Source: Spirosoma aureum (GTDB lineage: Bacteria > Bacteroidota > Bacteroidia > Cytophagales > Spirosomataceae). Taken from it: a DNA stretch of 64,000 bases. A program made the translations under genes and the position numbers. The stretch spans positions 3,494,501 to 3,558,500 of the forward strand of contig NZ_CP050063.1 in assembly GCF_011604685.1 (NCBI RefSeq). The letters run 5' to 3'. Shown here one piece after another: positions 38,439-48,123 of this stretch (positions are counted from its first letter, which is position 1; each line of letters opens with the position of its first letter). The notes beneath the pieces were generated by a model. That model ran no database searches. It was not told the DNA's origin and worked only from the letters and a program-made list of their open reading frames with translations.

Positions 38439-40214
38439 TTATTTCAGCGGATCGAATGCGCCACCCCAGGTAGTATTCTGAATTAATTTAGGGTTGTTAT
38501 CGATGGCGGATTGGGGTATTGCAAAGAAGTAGTATTCTGGTTTCCAGGCGATTGAATACTTCGTGTCGAGCTGTTTGAACGCCAGTGTAAAGTAGTTGGT
38601 GTAGGCTACATCCAGATTGACATTGTCGCGATTGGTCGCAAAATCAGACGGAACACCCGTTGTTTTCAGATTGATCGTAACGCCGGTTCTACGGGTTCCG
38701 TTCAACGTTTTTTCGATCAGCTTCCAGCGACGTAAATCCCAGAATCGTTTGCCTTCAAACGCAAATTCAATTTGCCGTTCGTACAGAATGGCATCGAAGA
38801 GTTCGGCACGGGACATGTTGGCTTTCAGACCGTATAAACCATCGGTACCTGCTTCAATTCCCGCCCGTTTGCGGACGGCTTTGAGTTGCGTATAAGCTTC
38901 GTCGAGTTTATTGATCCCAACAGCGCTTTCGGCCAGGTTTAGCAGCACTTCGGCAAAGCGAATCTCGATCCAGTCGGTTCCCGAATACTGAGCATCACCC
39001 GTGCTGACCGAAGGGTTTATGGCTTTACGGGTATAAAATCCGGTGTTGGACGCTTTCGATTCGATGGTTTTGCCGCCTACATAATAGGTCCAAACCTTAT
39101 AGGCCGTGTTGCCATTTAATGGCCAGTTTGCGCCGTTATAAGCGATCGTTTTATCAAATCGCGGATCACGGTTTTTATAGAACAATTGTTCGGAGTAGGT
39201 GTATTTCGTTGACTCACCCGGCTTTTTGCCATCCAGCATTGGAAACGCTTTGACCATTTCCCACGACGGCTGATTGGAGCCGCCAGCCGTTCCGGCATAC
39301 GATGGGCGTGTGCTGTTATCGTAGCCGTTGCTTTTGGCCGTTTGAGTGCCGGTTGCTGTATTATAGCCAGTCAGAAAAACAGCTTCCGGATTGTTGACTT
39401 CCTGAAACCATAGCTGATCGAACGACGCATGCAGACCATAGCCATTGGCGGTTAGCAGATCGTAAGCCTGCTTGTTGGCATCATAGGAGGCTTGCCATCG
39501 GGCCTGATCGTCGGTTGGGTTGAACTGTGGGCTGGCAGCATACAATAGTGCCCGGCCTTTCAAGGCAGCAGCAGTGCCCTTTGTAACCCGGCCCCAATCG
39601 TTGGCAGTGGTCCAGCGGCCCGGCACCGACGCTATGGTCGAATCCAGATCTTTAACAATCTGTGCAAACGTTTCGGCCGTGGTGTTTCTGGGCAAAAAAT
39701 CAAGCTGCTTGGCTTCGACACCAACGGCCGCCAGTGGCGTTAAGACCAATGGAACTCCACCGTATAAACGAACGAGATCGAAATAGCGCCATGCCCGAAA
39801 AAACTGCGCCTGCGCCCGAAGCTTATTCTTGGTGTATTGTGGTAGCGGCCCTGCTTTTACATCATTCAGGAACATGTTGATGACCCGAATCTTACCGTAG
39901 TTGTTATCGGCCTTGAGGGCAGTACCAAAATCGCCAATTTCATTGATCAGCAGGGTTCCCTGAAGGATTTTGCTTTCGCCATACGATTCGTCTGACAGAC
40001 CGCTAATCCCGAGTGGCTCCGGCCCCAAACTTCCGATTGGAGCGGGCAGATTTTGATCGTAGATGAAATCGAGGTTCATCTGGGTCAGCATCGAATCTTT
40101 AAAGATCAGTGACCCCTGTGTTGAACCCAGATCCGTTTTATCGAGCACGTCCATGCAGCTTGTCAGCAGGAGCGATGAACAGAAAGCGACGAGTAGTTTA
40201 TTGGAAAGTTTCAT
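38439..40214 (-). CDS. SusD-like outer-membrane glycan-binding lipoprotein 1
   Basis: A 591-residue SusD/RagB lipoprotein. The signal peptide ends in the lipobox LLTSC with the acylated Cys near residue 20. TPR-type helices and the C-terminal SusD domain are seen: AQAQFFRAWRYFDLVRLYGG, LKGRALLYAASPQFNP, WIEIRFAEVLLNLAESAVG and EGKRFWDLRRWKLIEK. It sits 15 bp downstream of its SusC partner and caps it at the cell surface to bind oligosaccharides. Substrate cannot be deduced from the protein alone; operon neighbours GH28 and the LgoD-like dehydrogenase point to pectin. Confidence 0.95.
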   Translation of the reverse strand: MKLSNKLLVAFCSSLLLTSCMDVLDKTDLGSTQGSLIFKDSMLTQMNLDFIYDQNLPAPIGSLGPEPLGISGLSDESYGESKILQGTLLINEIGDFGTALKADNNYGKIRVINMFLNDVKAGPLPQYTKNKLRAQAQFFRAWRYFDLVRLYGGVPLVLTPLAAVGVEAKQLDFLPRNTTAETFAQIVKDLDSTIASVPGRWTTANDWGRVTKGTAAALKGRALLYAASPQFNPTDDQARWQASYDANKQAYDLLTANGYGLHASFDQLWFQEVNNPEAVFLTGYNTATGTQTAKSNGYDNSTRPSYAGTAGGSNQPSWEMVKAFPMLDGKKPGESTKYTYSEQLFYKNRDPRFDKTIAYNGANWPLNGNTAYKVWTYYVGGKTIESKASNTGFYTRKAINPSVSTGDAQYSGTDWIEIRFAEVLLNLAESAVGINKLDEAYTQLKAVRKRAGIEAGTDGLYGLKANMSRAELFDAILYERQIEFAFEGKRFWDLRRWKLIEKTLNGTRRTGVTINLKTTGVPSDFATNRDNVNLDVAYTNYFTLAFKQLDTKYSIAWKPEYYFFAIPQSAIDNNPKLIQNTTWGGAFDPLK

Positions 40215-40229
40215 GATATCGGATGGGGT

Positions 40230-43200
40230 TTACAAACCAAGATTCAGGCCCAGTGAAAACGACCGCAGCATGGGATAGGAATCGAAATTGCCCGAGTAGG
40301 ATTTCCAGCTGTATGGATTATACAGATTAAGCGGGTTTGTCGCTACCAGATAAGCACGCACACTGCTTAGCTTTAGTTTGCTGGCCAGAGCAGCCGGCAG
40401 CCCATAGGAAAGGTTTAGATTTCGGACCGACAGTTGGGTAGAGCTGACGTACCAGAATTGCGAATCGACCGTGTAGGTGTCCTTATAATACGGGCTTGGG
40501 TAAGCCGCATTCGGATTCTCGGGTGTCCAGTGATCAGCCCAGAATACCGGACGATTCGACGTGAGTGTTCCTTGTGCCCGGGCGGTTCCTTCTACCATTG
40601 ACTGGCCGCCAAACGAACCGCCGATCACAGCTGCCAGCGAGAAGTTTTTATACGAAGCCGAGAAATTAAATCCAATGCTGTAGTGATTGTTGGCTTTTTT
40701 GGTCAGGTAGTCTAAATCGGCATCGGTAATTTTCCCATCCGGTGCGGTGAACTGCCCCGACGCATCTTTCGGCCCCCTGACATCCTGATAATAAAGCATG
40801 CCTGGTTTGGGAGCAGCACCAAAGAGGGTATAGCCCGGATTCTTTTCCAGATATTGATCAACATCCTGTTGCGTTCTGAACATACCCAGGTAATGGTAGC
40901 CCAGCACACCCATATCATTCGATTTTCCGGTTGGATCTAAGTACGTACCAATTTTGCCCCGATCAACATCGACCAGCACCTGCTTGTTGTCATTCCAGGT
41001 AAAGAAGGTATTGACTTTATAGGACCAGTCGCTCCCGATTTTATCATTCCAGCCCAGCGAAATCTCCGTTCCGAATCCATTTACAGTCGCGTAGTTTTCG
41101 GAGGGTAGGGTAGCGCCAACCAGTAAAGGCACTGACGAGCTTAACGTGGTCAGCATGTTGTAGCGGTGGTCATAGAAGGCATCAAGCGTAACCGACAGCC
41201 TATTTTTCAGGAATTGAGCGTCGATACCGACGTTGTATTTCGTATTGTCGTCCCAGCGAGCCTGACGGTTAGCCATCGAGTTGTTGGGTGTCACAACCAG
41301 TGGTCGGTCTGCATTGCCGCCAAATACGGCACCTTTCCCCTGCTGAATCGAGTAGCTGGTCAGCCAGTTATAGGCTTTTGTCGCATCACCGCCCAGAAAG
41401 CCCAGTGAACCACGCAGTTTCAGGAAGTCAATCCAGCGGACATTATCCCGAAAGAACCGCTCCTCCGATATAACCCATCCAAGCGAGAAGGATGGAAATA
41501 ATCCCCAGCGATATTCAGGGGCGAAGTTGGTCGAAGCATCGTAGCGAATGGCTGTTTCAAACAGGTATTTGTTGGCGTAGTTGTAGTTGACCCGACCGGC
41601 ATAAGACAGGAACCCTGTTTCCGACTCTGTTTCTGAGGTTGTTTGGGTACCAGTCGCGTACCGCATGTTGTCGAGGCCACCGATGATGACTCCCTCAGCC
41701 ATAGCCTGTACATTGTCGGCGTGGGTTTCGGCCTGCTCGAAGAAAGCGATAGCCGTTACCTGATGCTTGCCGAACTGACGATCGTAGTTCAGATAGCCGT
41801 TGAATTGGTAGGTATCAATATAGCCTGGATTGATTCGGACGCGGTCGCCATTGTTGAGCGACGTTGTTTTGATGACATCTCCCCCGTAAATGTGCTTATG
41901 GTCGCCCAGCATCGAGAAACTATACACGTTGTATTTAGTGCCATACTGCTTCCCAAAGCTATTATCGAACGTGCGGCTGTAGAGAACGCGGGCTTTCAGC
42001 CCTTTTACGAATGGAATTTCATAGTCCAGATTCGCGGTTACGTTCAGCCCCGTGCTTTTGGTCTGGGTATAGTTGTTTGAATTCTGAACCTCGAAGAAAT
42101 TAAAGGCATCGATGGTATTCGTGTTGCCGGAATTAGATAACAGAACCGGTAAGCCATTCACATAAGGTGGTGCAAACTGAGGGGTATAGAGAAGGCCCTT
42201 CATGTCGTTCTCCGAGTTTTCGCCACCCTGCTTCAGGTAGTACATGCGTTTGTTACCAATGTAGCTGCTCAATGAAAGAGCTGCTTTGAGGCCTTTCGTT
42301 ACCTGCATATCAGCACTTGCCCGGAATGTCCACTTGTTGGTATTGATGTTGTCAAAGTTAGCGTCCTGAGCGTTGTAGCTGGCCCCGGCAAAATAGGTTG
42401 CTTTATCGTTTCCTCCACTTACGTTGAGGGCATGACGCACAACGGTCGACTGCTGCCAGGCCTTACGTAACCAATCCGTATTGTTGTCCTTGAAATAAGC
42501 TAGTTCGTCGGGTGTGTAGATGAGCGGATCGGTCGCCGGTTTTCCGGCTGCGTAGTTCAGGTCATTCAGGTAGGTCGCCTGCTGAACCCCATTCATCATT
42601 TTGGGCAGCGTTGCATTGGAAATACCCGTTGAGCCACTATAACTGAATTTAGGCGTCCCGGCTTTCCCGCGTTTGGTTGTAACGACAACAACGCCCTGAT
42701 TAGAACGGGCTCCGTAAATAGCGGCAGCGGCATCTTTCAACACTGAAATCGCATCCACTTCCGATACATCGAGTGCATTGAAATCATCAGACGATCTGAC
42801 TACGTTATCGATGACATAGAGCGGTTGAAGCGTTCCGCCATCTTTGGAGAGGATAATTGGGTTACGAACCGTAATCTGGGCATTATCGCCGGGGCGACTC
42901 GTACCACCCGAAACACCAACGCCAGGTAACTGACCTGCCAGTACGGCTGATAGGTTATTGACCGGCAGATCCTGCACCGCTTTCATGTCGACCGATGCAA
43001 CGGCTCCTGTCAGGCTTACTTTTTTCTGTACGCCATAGCCGACAACAACGACTTCGCCCAAGGCAGCTGCATCTTCCTCTAACTGAACGGTAAACGTAGT
43101 CTGCCCACTTACCGGAACTTCCTGCGTTTTGAAACCGATATAGCTGAAAATTAAGGTTTCATTCCCTTTGGGCAGGTTCAGCCTGAATGTGCCTTTTATG

Positions 43201-43448
43201 TCGGTAACGGTACCGGTTTTGGTGCCTTTGATCAACACGTTGACGCCAGGTAAGGGATCGCCTTTCGCATCTTTAACGGTACCGGTAACATTTTCCAGGG
43301 GTGCTATCCATTCAGGCGAACCCATAAATAGACCCGCCCGGCCTTTTTCTGCGTAACAGACTTCTTCCGTAACCAATCCCAGCATTAGTGCACAAGCCAG
43401 TTTTAGGGTGCTGCTGAAGAGTTTTTGCGTTCGTAAAGCCAAAGTCAT
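40230..43448 (-). CDS. SusC-like TonB-dependent transporter 1
   Basis: A 1072-residue outer-membrane receptor of the SusC/RagA class. After the signal peptide there is a carboxypeptidase-D-like domain (VTGTVKDAKGDPLPGVNVLI), a TonB-box-like EVVVVGYGVQKK, the plug with LPVNNLSAVLAGQLPGVGV and VLKDAAAAIYGARSNQGVV, then the 22-strand barrel to a C-terminal aromatic-rich end. I use ATG 43448; the frame is open to 43574 but that extension overlaps the DUF3826 gene and has no signal-like start. With the SusD at 38439 it forms one glycan importer. The two SusC proteins here are quite different, so they probably take different oligosaccharides. Confidence 0.95.
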   Translation of the reverse strand: MTLALRTQKLFSSTLKLACALMLGLVTEEVCYAEKGRAGLFMGSPEWIAPLENVTGTVKDAKGDPLPGVNVLIKGTKTGTVTDIKGTFRLNLPKGNETLIFSYIGFKTQEVPVSGQTTFTVQLEEDAAALGEVVVVGYGVQKKVSLTGAVASVDMKAVQDLPVNNLSAVLAGQLPGVGVSGGTSRPGDNAQITVRNPIILSKDGGTLQPLYVIDNVVRSSDDFNALDVSEVDAISVLKDAAAAIYGARSNQGVVVVTTKRGKAGTPKFSYSGSTGISNATLPKMMNGVQQATYLNDLNYAAGKPATDPLIYTPDELAYFKDNNTDWLRKAWQQSTVVRHALNVSGGNDKATYFAGASYNAQDANFDNINTNKWTFRASADMQVTKGLKAALSLSSYIGNKRMYYLKQGGENSENDMKGLLYTPQFAPPYVNGLPVLLSNSGNTNTIDAFNFFEVQNSNNYTQTKSTGLNVTANLDYEIPFVKGLKARVLYSRTFDNSFGKQYGTKYNVYSFSMLGDHKHIYGGDVIKTTSLNNGDRVRINPGYIDTYQFNGYLNYDRQFGKHQVTAIAFFEQAETHADNVQAMAEGVIIGGLDNMRYATGTQTTSETESETGFLSYAGRVNYNYANKYLFETAIRYDASTNFAPEYRWGLFPSFSLGWVISEERFFRDNVRWIDFLKLRGSLGFLGGDATKAYNWLTSYSIQQGKGAVFGGNADRPLVVTPNNSMANRQARWDDNTKYNVGIDAQFLKNRLSVTLDAFYDHRYNMLTTLSSSVPLLVGATLPSENYATVNGFGTEISLGWNDKIGSDWSYKVNTFFTWNDNKQVLVDVDRGKIGTYLDPTGKSNDMGVLGYHYLGMFRTQQDVDQYLEKNPGYTLFGAAPKPGMLYYQDVRGPKDASGQFTAPDGKITDADLDYLTKKANNHYSIGFNFSASYKNFSLAAVIGGSFGGQSMVEGTARAQGTLTSNRPVFWADHWTPENPNAAYPSPYYKDTYTVDSQFWYVSSTQLSVRNLNLSYGLPAALASKLKLSSVRAYLVATNPLNLYNPYSWKSYSGNFDSYPMLRSFSLGLNLGL

Positions 43449-43536
43449 GGTGATTGGTTTAATTAAAAAGTTTAGGGAAAAGCAGGATAGTTGAGTAGGG
43501 GAAAAGTAAAAAAATACCCGAAAAATATAGCAAAAA

Positions 43537-44226
43537 TTACCCTTGTTTTTTCGGATTTTCAGCCTCTTTTGCAATGCGTTCTTCCCACTCTTTACTTGCT
43601 TTTTTCATGTCTATTCCAGCCGCTGATAAAAAGTTATTGATCCGGCCTTTATATTTTCCAAAAACGGCGTGTTTTTTCTCGGATGATTCGGCATCCATCG
43701 CCAGTTCACGGGCTTCGGTTAAATAAGCAAGTATTTGAGTTTTTTGGGTATCGGTTAAATCCGGTAACATCGACTGATACCCTTTATACGTCAGCGGCAA
43801 AACACCATAGGTCATTCCATCTTTTACTTTCTCGACCTGTGTCGGATTTAAATCGGCTGCCAGCTTCGATAAGTACGCATCATGTAATTTTTTTAGCTTA
43901 TCCATTGACTCCGCTTCAATTTTATTTTTTTCAGCTTCTGCGGTTTCTTTCTCCGTTATACTTTTGAGGGTATTGAGTGCCTCTTTCCGGCTTTCGTGAA
44001 TCGCATTAAGACTTCGATATTGCTGAGTAATTGTTTGTTGAACATGCGCCGAAGCCCGCTCGTCGGTGATGCCAAGACCTGCTACAATCTTAGCGGCCCG
44101 TTCGTTGATCACCCGTGTGTAGACTGCTTCTTTACTTTCGGGGGTCTGTTGCTGCCCCAACGCTGAACCTATAGCAACGATACAGGTAATAACCACAGTC
44201 AGGAAGCCCTTCAACGTGCTAGTCAT
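43537..44226 (-). CDS. DUF3826 secreted protein
   Basis: A 229-residue protein with a signal peptide ending near GSALGQQ, followed by a mostly helical, charged body (coiled-coil-like ESRKEALNTLKSITEKETAE) and the block MTYGVLPLTYKGYQSMLPDL typical of DUF3826. No enzyme motif is visible. DUF3826 genes are found beside pectin loci of Bacteroidota, but the function is unknown. It is the first gene upstream of the SusC1 gene, with an 88-bp gap, and is read in the same direction. A periplasmic accessory or sensor role is only a guess. Confidence 0.8.
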   Translation of the reverse strand: MTSTLKGFLTVVITCIVAIGSALGQQQTPESKEAVYTRVINERAAKIVAGLGITDERASAHVQQTITQQYRSLNAIHESRKEALNTLKSITEKETAEAEKNKIEAESMDKLKKLHDAYLSKLAADLNPTQVEKVKDGMTYGVLPLTYKGYQSMLPDLTDTQKTQILAYLTEARELAMDAESSEKKHAVFGKYKGRINNFLSAAGIDMKKASKEWEERIAKEAENPKKQG

Positions 44227-44592
44227 TTGTGCAAATTTAGAGTCAGAAACTACGTAAGTTAATTTGCCTTACCGGGCATAAGATCTGCCATTAATCGATC
44301 AGGTGTGCCTTACTAAATGCGCCTTAAAAACAGGAAAAACCTATATTAAACTATACTTTTCTATAATACAGTACAAAAATATAGTACATTATAGGGCTAC
44401 AACTGCATTTTTTTGTCAATTTATTGTAGGAAATTATCATAGAACAAATATGAATAATTCAGGTTCTTTCGTTTATATACTAATAGAAGGGTAACTTTCA
44501 GCTCAGACACGCTCTAATGAGGTTACTACGTTGAAACCAGACAGATAGTGAGCGACTTTGCCGGTGGTGATATTTACTTATTTCTGATCAAT

Positions 44593-44624
44593 AGCAGTTC
44601 AGTGAATAAGCCGGACGAACTGCT
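44593..44624. promoter_or_regulatory. 8-bp inverted repeat upstream of the AraC gene
   Basis: Arms agcagttc (44593-44600) and gaactgct (44617-44624) are exact complements across 16 nt. They lie just upstream of the candidate promoter of the AraC gene, a position suited to an operator for autoregulation. No binding data exist. Confidence 0.3.
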
Positions 44625-44642
44625 TCTATAATCGTAAGTAGC

Positions 44643-44673
44643 TTGTCCCGAAGGAAAGCCGGTTGTAGCTTTG
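44643..44673 (+). promoter_or_regulatory. Candidate promoter of the AraC-family gene
   Basis: The -7 element tagctttg (44666-44673) fits TAnnTTTG. A ttg at 44643-44645 lies 20 bp upstream as a -33 element. The start point would be near 44680, about 80 nt before the ATG. Confidence 0.4.
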
Positions 44674-44762
44674 AATTGTTTTTAGCGTTTATTTTGAATG
44701 ATTTATCAGTGAAAATCAACAGGAATAGCTGTCAACGGCACTGAATCTTATTTGTTACTAGT

Positions 44763-45653
44763 ATGAAGCCATTATTTCGAAAAGTGACCGTAAAACTGGA
44801 GAGCTCGTTTACGGTTCGACATGATACATTACCGCATTTTAAGAATATATGGCATTACCATCCTGAGCTTGAACTGCATTATATTGTCAAGGGGGAAGGC
44901 GTCCGATTTATTGGTGATAAAATCAGCAATTTCTCGCACGGTGAAATTGTATTGGTCGGTGAAAATTTGCCGCATACCTGGCGCAGTAATGAACAATATT
45001 TTCACAACGATCCGGATTTAGCAATTGAAGTTATCGTTATTCAATTTTTGCCGGATTGTTTAGGTGAACATTTGCTGAAATTACCGGAGGCTTATTTAAT
45101 TCCCAAGCTCTACGAAAAAGCCAAGAGCGGCATGGTTATTACCGGCAAAACAAATCAAAAACTTGTTGAGCTAATGCGCCAGGCCGTGCACGCCACTAAT
45201 CTTGATAAAATTATCATTCTGCTCTCAATTCTTAAGACGCTGGCTGAAACCGATGAATACGAGATGATTGTTAGCGGCCGGGCCGAATTTTATCAGTCCA
45301 ATGAAACCGATACACTCCGGCTGAATAAGGTTTGTAACTATACGCTAACAAATTATAAAAAAGATATCACACTGGAGGAAATTTCGGCTATCAGCAATTT
45401 AAGTGTTACGTCATTTTGCCGGTATTTTAAATTGATGACCAATAAGACGTATTATGACTTTTTGATTGAAATACGAATTAGTCATGCCTGCCGGGCTTTA
45501 ATTGAAGATAAAACGCCAACCGAAGTGATCTGTTTCGATTGCGGCTTCAATAACGTGTCGAATTTTTACCGCCACTTCAAAAAAGTGACGGGACTGACAC
45601 CGCTGGAATACAAGCGTAAATATTTGAATAAAGGCCGTGTTTTGGTCGCCTGA
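44763..45653 (+). CDS. AraC-family transcription regulator with cupin domain
   Basis: A 296-residue regulator. The N-terminal half is a sugar-sensing cupin (IWHYHPELELHYIVKGEGVR, VLVGENLPHTWRSN). The C-terminal 100 residues hold two helix-turn-helix motifs: ITLEEISAISNLSVTSFCRY and the second with EVICFDCGFNNVSNFYRHF, which is the classical AraC signature. It lies between the two SusCD operons and is divergent from the first, so it is the obvious candidate to control them in response to a pectin-derived sugar. No hybrid two-component sensor or sigma/anti-sigma pair is seen in the window. Confidence 0.93.
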   Translation: MKPLFRKVTVKLESSFTVRHDTLPHFKNIWHYHPELELHYIVKGEGVRFIGDKISNFSHGEIVLVGENLPHTWRSNEQYFHNDPDLAIEVIVIQFLPDCLGEHLLKLPEAYLIPKLYEKAKSGMVITGKTNQKLVELMRQAVHATNLDKIIILLSILKTLAETDEYEMIVSGRAEFYQSNETDTLRLNKVCNYTLTNYKKDITLEEISAISNLSVTSFCRYFKLMTNKTYYDFLIEIRISHACRALIEDKTPTEVICFDCGFNNVSNFYRHFKKVTGLTPLEYKRKYLNKGRVLVA

Positions 45654-45654
45654 G

Positions 45655-45693
45655 TCGATTGGTTGTCATTCAGTAGACATGACAACCAATCGA
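45655..45693. terminator. Bidirectional terminator, 15-bp stem
   Basis: A perfect 15-bp stem (45655-45669 with 45679-45693) and 9-nt loop lie between the convergent AraC and GH43-like genes. On the + strand it is followed by ttttattt, a good intrinsic terminator for the AraC gene. Confidence 0.85.
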
Positions 45694-45695
45694 TT

Positions 45696-46598
45696 TTATT
45701 TCAACAATGCCTTCAAAACACGCTTTTTTACCTTGAAAATGGTGCCATGCTTATGGCCTTCCGGAATTGACGTTTGGGTGGAAACGTCCGTGAAGGTTTT
45801 GAAATCAGCGGTTTTTACAGCACCATACTTTTTGTCCTGATACGAGTCAAAATAAATTAGCCAGTTGTTACCAACTTTAGCCACGGATGGGCCTTCGGTA
45901 AATTTCTTCGTGAACGGTTCCGATACATTGGTAAAGGGCCCGGTTGCGCTGTTGCCAAAGGCTACTTTCAGGTTCCGCTCCGGACGGGTATTGTCTTTCA
46001 GAACCAGGACATAATCGGCCGCTTTACGTTTTACAATTACCGCATCGATCACACTGAATTTAGGGTCGAGAAAGAGCTTGGTCGGCGCGAAGGTTTTGAA
46101 ATCTTTCGTGGTCGTGTAATACATGCGATGGTTATTCTTCTCGTCCTCAATACCCCGCTCAAACCGATTTGGGATCGTTGACGCCCAGATGATGACAAAC
46201 TGGTCAGCTTTGTAATCATAAAACAGTTCGGGCGCCCACACATTTACCGTTGTCGGCTCGTGTTCCATAACCGGTATGAACTGCTCTGCCGACCAGTGAA
46301 TCAGATCGTTTGAACTGGCGTAACCAAACCCTTTGTCGTCCTTCCAACTGCTCGTCCAGACCAGATGAAATGTCCCATCTTTCCCCTGCGCAATCGACGG
46401 GTCGCGCATGACTTTCTGATTACCAATTTCGGGCTTCAGATACGTGTGATTGAGGTCTGTCCATTTATAGCCATCATGACTGTAGAGCAATCGAAGCCCT
46501 TCGTTGGCTGGCTCATGAAACGAACTAAACAGATAGACGCTCTTCGAGCAGGAGCAGAAGAACAGGGTAATGAAGAGTAAACAGATGATCCGGTTCAT
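45696..46598 (-). CDS. GH43-like beta-propeller lipoprotein
   Basis: A 300-residue predicted lipoprotein (signal segment ending LFFCSC). The five-bladed propeller carries GH43-type acids: Asp in VMRDPSIAQ, a core Asp in VIDAVIV, Glu in TEGPSVAKVGNNWLIYFDSY, plus NVWAPELFYDYKADQFVIIW. Likely activity is removal of an arabinosyl or similar end sugar. The start ATG overlaps the stop of the GH140-type gene (ATGA at 46595-46598), which fixes the start and shows translational coupling. The pair probably works on consecutive linkages at the cell surface or in the periplasm. Confidence 0.82.
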   Translation of the reverse strand: MNRIICLLFITLFFCSCSKSVYLFSSFHEPANEGLRLLYSHDGYKWTDLNHTYLKPEIGNQKVMRDPSIAQGKDGTFHLVWTSSWKDDKGFGYASSNDLIHWSAEQFIPVMEHEPTTVNVWAPELFYDYKADQFVIIWASTIPNRFERGIEDEKNNHRMYYTTTKDFKTFAPTKLFLDPKFSVIDAVIVKRKAADYVLVLKDNTRPERNLKVAFGNSATGPFTNVSEPFTKKFTEGPSVAKVGNNWLIYFDSYQDKKYGAVKTADFKTFTDVSTQTSIPEGHKHGTIFKVKKRVLKALLK

Positions 46599-48001
46599 TT
46601 TTTCTGAATGACTAAGACCCAATCATTGCCTGCTTTGGGTTCGGCGGGTGGGTTAAATTCCTGAATACCATTGTTCGATACATCGCCGATTGAGACTGTT
46701 TTTCCATCTCGTGGATTGAACCATGAGGCAACTACTGTATCGCCCGGAAGTTTACCCATGCTTAGCCTGATGTTTCGACCCGTATAGGTGTAAACCAAGG
46801 CGTAATCCGGACCACGGCTGGCGACCAGATAGTCATACCGACTGCCCTGATTGGCGATCAGTGACTGGTCGGGAACACGGTCGAAAAAGGAGTAAGCGAG
46901 CAGCAGATTTTTCAGATGAATCATCTGTCCGGCTCCGGGGGCATCAATGGCTTTGTCCCAGGTTTCGAGGGGGCCAAACGAGGTATCCTTATCGCCCAGC
47001 TTATACATCTGCATCACCGAATTATGCCCATAGGTGTAGCCAAACGCCCCTGCCAGCACAGACCAGTAACCGTATCGGCGCACATCATCGGCCGTCCAGC
47101 GGGGGAGGTTAACATCGTGCAGTCCGTGCGGAATACCTTCATACGAGGGCTCACCATCGATAGTCGGTTTGAGTGGTTTCAGGGCTAGATCAGCCTGAAT
47201 GTACCGCCAGTTGTCTTCGCCGTAATGCAATGTTTCGTTTGCTGCCGTATCCTGGGCATACGTCTTATGGCCGGACTGGATCATGTTGAAATCCAGCCAG
47301 TCTTCGTTGTGGAACCACTCCGACGAGGACGATCGACCACGCGGATGAAACGTGATTAAATGTGTTGAATCGATCTGGTTGATGGTTCGGCCGATAGTTT
47401 TCCAGACATCCAGCGAATCGCTCCCTTTAATATCTCCGCCATTCAGCCAGATGATATTTGGTCGGTTTTTGTAGCGATTGGCTAAAAATTCAGCAAACGT
47501 TTTGGCTTGCGGCTGATTCACACCGCCTTTTTTTACATTGTTACCCCAAACGGGAACCAGTGCCATATAGATACCCTTTTCGGCCGCTTTATCAATGACA
47601 AAGTCGACATGGTCCCAGTAGTCATAGGCCAGGCTATCACTAAACGAATCACCTTCAGTAACCAATGGTGAGGCAACATTCCGATCGATCAATGCCGAGT
47701 CGCCATAGGCATTGGCGGCTGCAAGGGTATGCAATACCATTACCTGAATGACATTAAAGCCCTTTTGCTTTCTGTTTTCCAGATACGTCTCGACTTCTTC
47801 CCGCTTTAACCGGCTGAACAATAACCAGCCTGTATCACCCAGCCAGAAGAAGGGTTTGTTGTCACTGGTGGATAGGAATCGGCCATTCGATGTAACAAGA
47901 AGCCGACTTGCTTCCAACTCTTTTTCGGTTGGGCTACAGGCAACCAGTGTGGCTGCTACGAGAATAAAAAAGAAGGTTCGTTTGATTATTAAATTTAGCA
48001 T
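46595..48001 (-). CDS. GH140-type apiosidase (DUF4038), lipoprotein
   Basis: A 468-residue lipoprotein (lipobox LVAC near residue 22). The DUF4038 barrel begins PFFWLGDTGWLLFSRL and continues with FNVIQVMVLHTL and YMALVPVWGNN. Candidate acid/base is D190 in WLNGGDIKG and nucleophile E284 in TIDGEPSYEG; a small beta-domain ends the protein. GH140 was founded on BT1012, an enzyme that removes apiose-linked side chains from RG-II. Apiose is rare, so this gene is the most specific pointer to RG-II in the window. Not every DUF4038 protein is an apiosidase. It is coupled to the GH43-like gene and lies 196 bp after susD2, with a hairpin between. Confidence 0.82.
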   Translation of the reverse strand: MLNLIIKRTFFFILVAATLVACSPTEKELEASRLLVTSNGRFLSTSDNKPFFWLGDTGWLLFSRLKREEVETYLENRKQKGFNVIQVMVLHTLAAANAYGDSALIDRNVASPLVTEGDSFSDSLAYDYWDHVDFVIDKAAEKGIYMALVPVWGNNVKKGGVNQPQAKTFAEFLANRYKNRPNIIWLNGGDIKGSDSLDVWKTIGRTINQIDSTHLITFHPRGRSSSSEWFHNEDWLDFNMIQSGHKTYAQDTAANETLHYGEDNWRYIQADLALKPLKPTIDGEPSYEGIPHGLHDVNLPRWTADDVRRYGYWSVLAGAFGYTYGHNSVMQMYKLGDKDTSFGPLETWDKAIDAPGAGQMIHLKNLLLAYSFFDRVPDQSLIANQGSRYDYLVASRGPDYALVYTYTGRNIRLSMGKLPGDTVVASWFNPRDGKTVSIGDVSNNGIQEFNPPAEPKAGNDWVLVIQKK

Positions 48002-48094
48002 TTACAAAGAATGGGCTTTTTGAGGGCGGTAATGTGTATGATTTTTTCGGCGGTTTGTATGATTTTATCAATCCTGTATGGCCTAAAAATAGAA

Positions 48095-48123
48095 CTTCCC
48101 GAAAGTTTTAAACTTTCGGGAAG
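48095..48123 (-). terminator. Hairpin between susD2 and the GH140-type gene
   Basis: Arms cttcccgaaagttt (48095-48108) and its exact complement (48110-48123) form a 14-bp stem with almost no loop. Read on the minus strand it is followed by ttctattttt, so it can act as a terminator or attenuator after susD2, lowering expression of the two enzyme genes relative to SusCD. Confidence 0.65.

Larger units (their letters stand above)
44227..44762. other. Divergent intergenic region, 536 bp, AT-rich
   Basis: This region separates the DUF3826-SusC1 operon (minus strand) from the AraC gene (plus strand) and should hold promoters for both. It is clearly richer in A and T than the genes on either side, above all at 44330-44460. 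Short open frames exist but none looks coding. Confidence 0.7.

Noticed and set aside
44232..44239. Minus-strand TAnnTTTG box for the DUF3826 gene
   Set aside because: It fits the consensus but would start transcription at the start codon itself and has no -33 partner.
44303..44494. 63-codon open frame in the AraC upstream region
   Set aside because: It is AT-rich with no family features and overlaps the likely promoter region.
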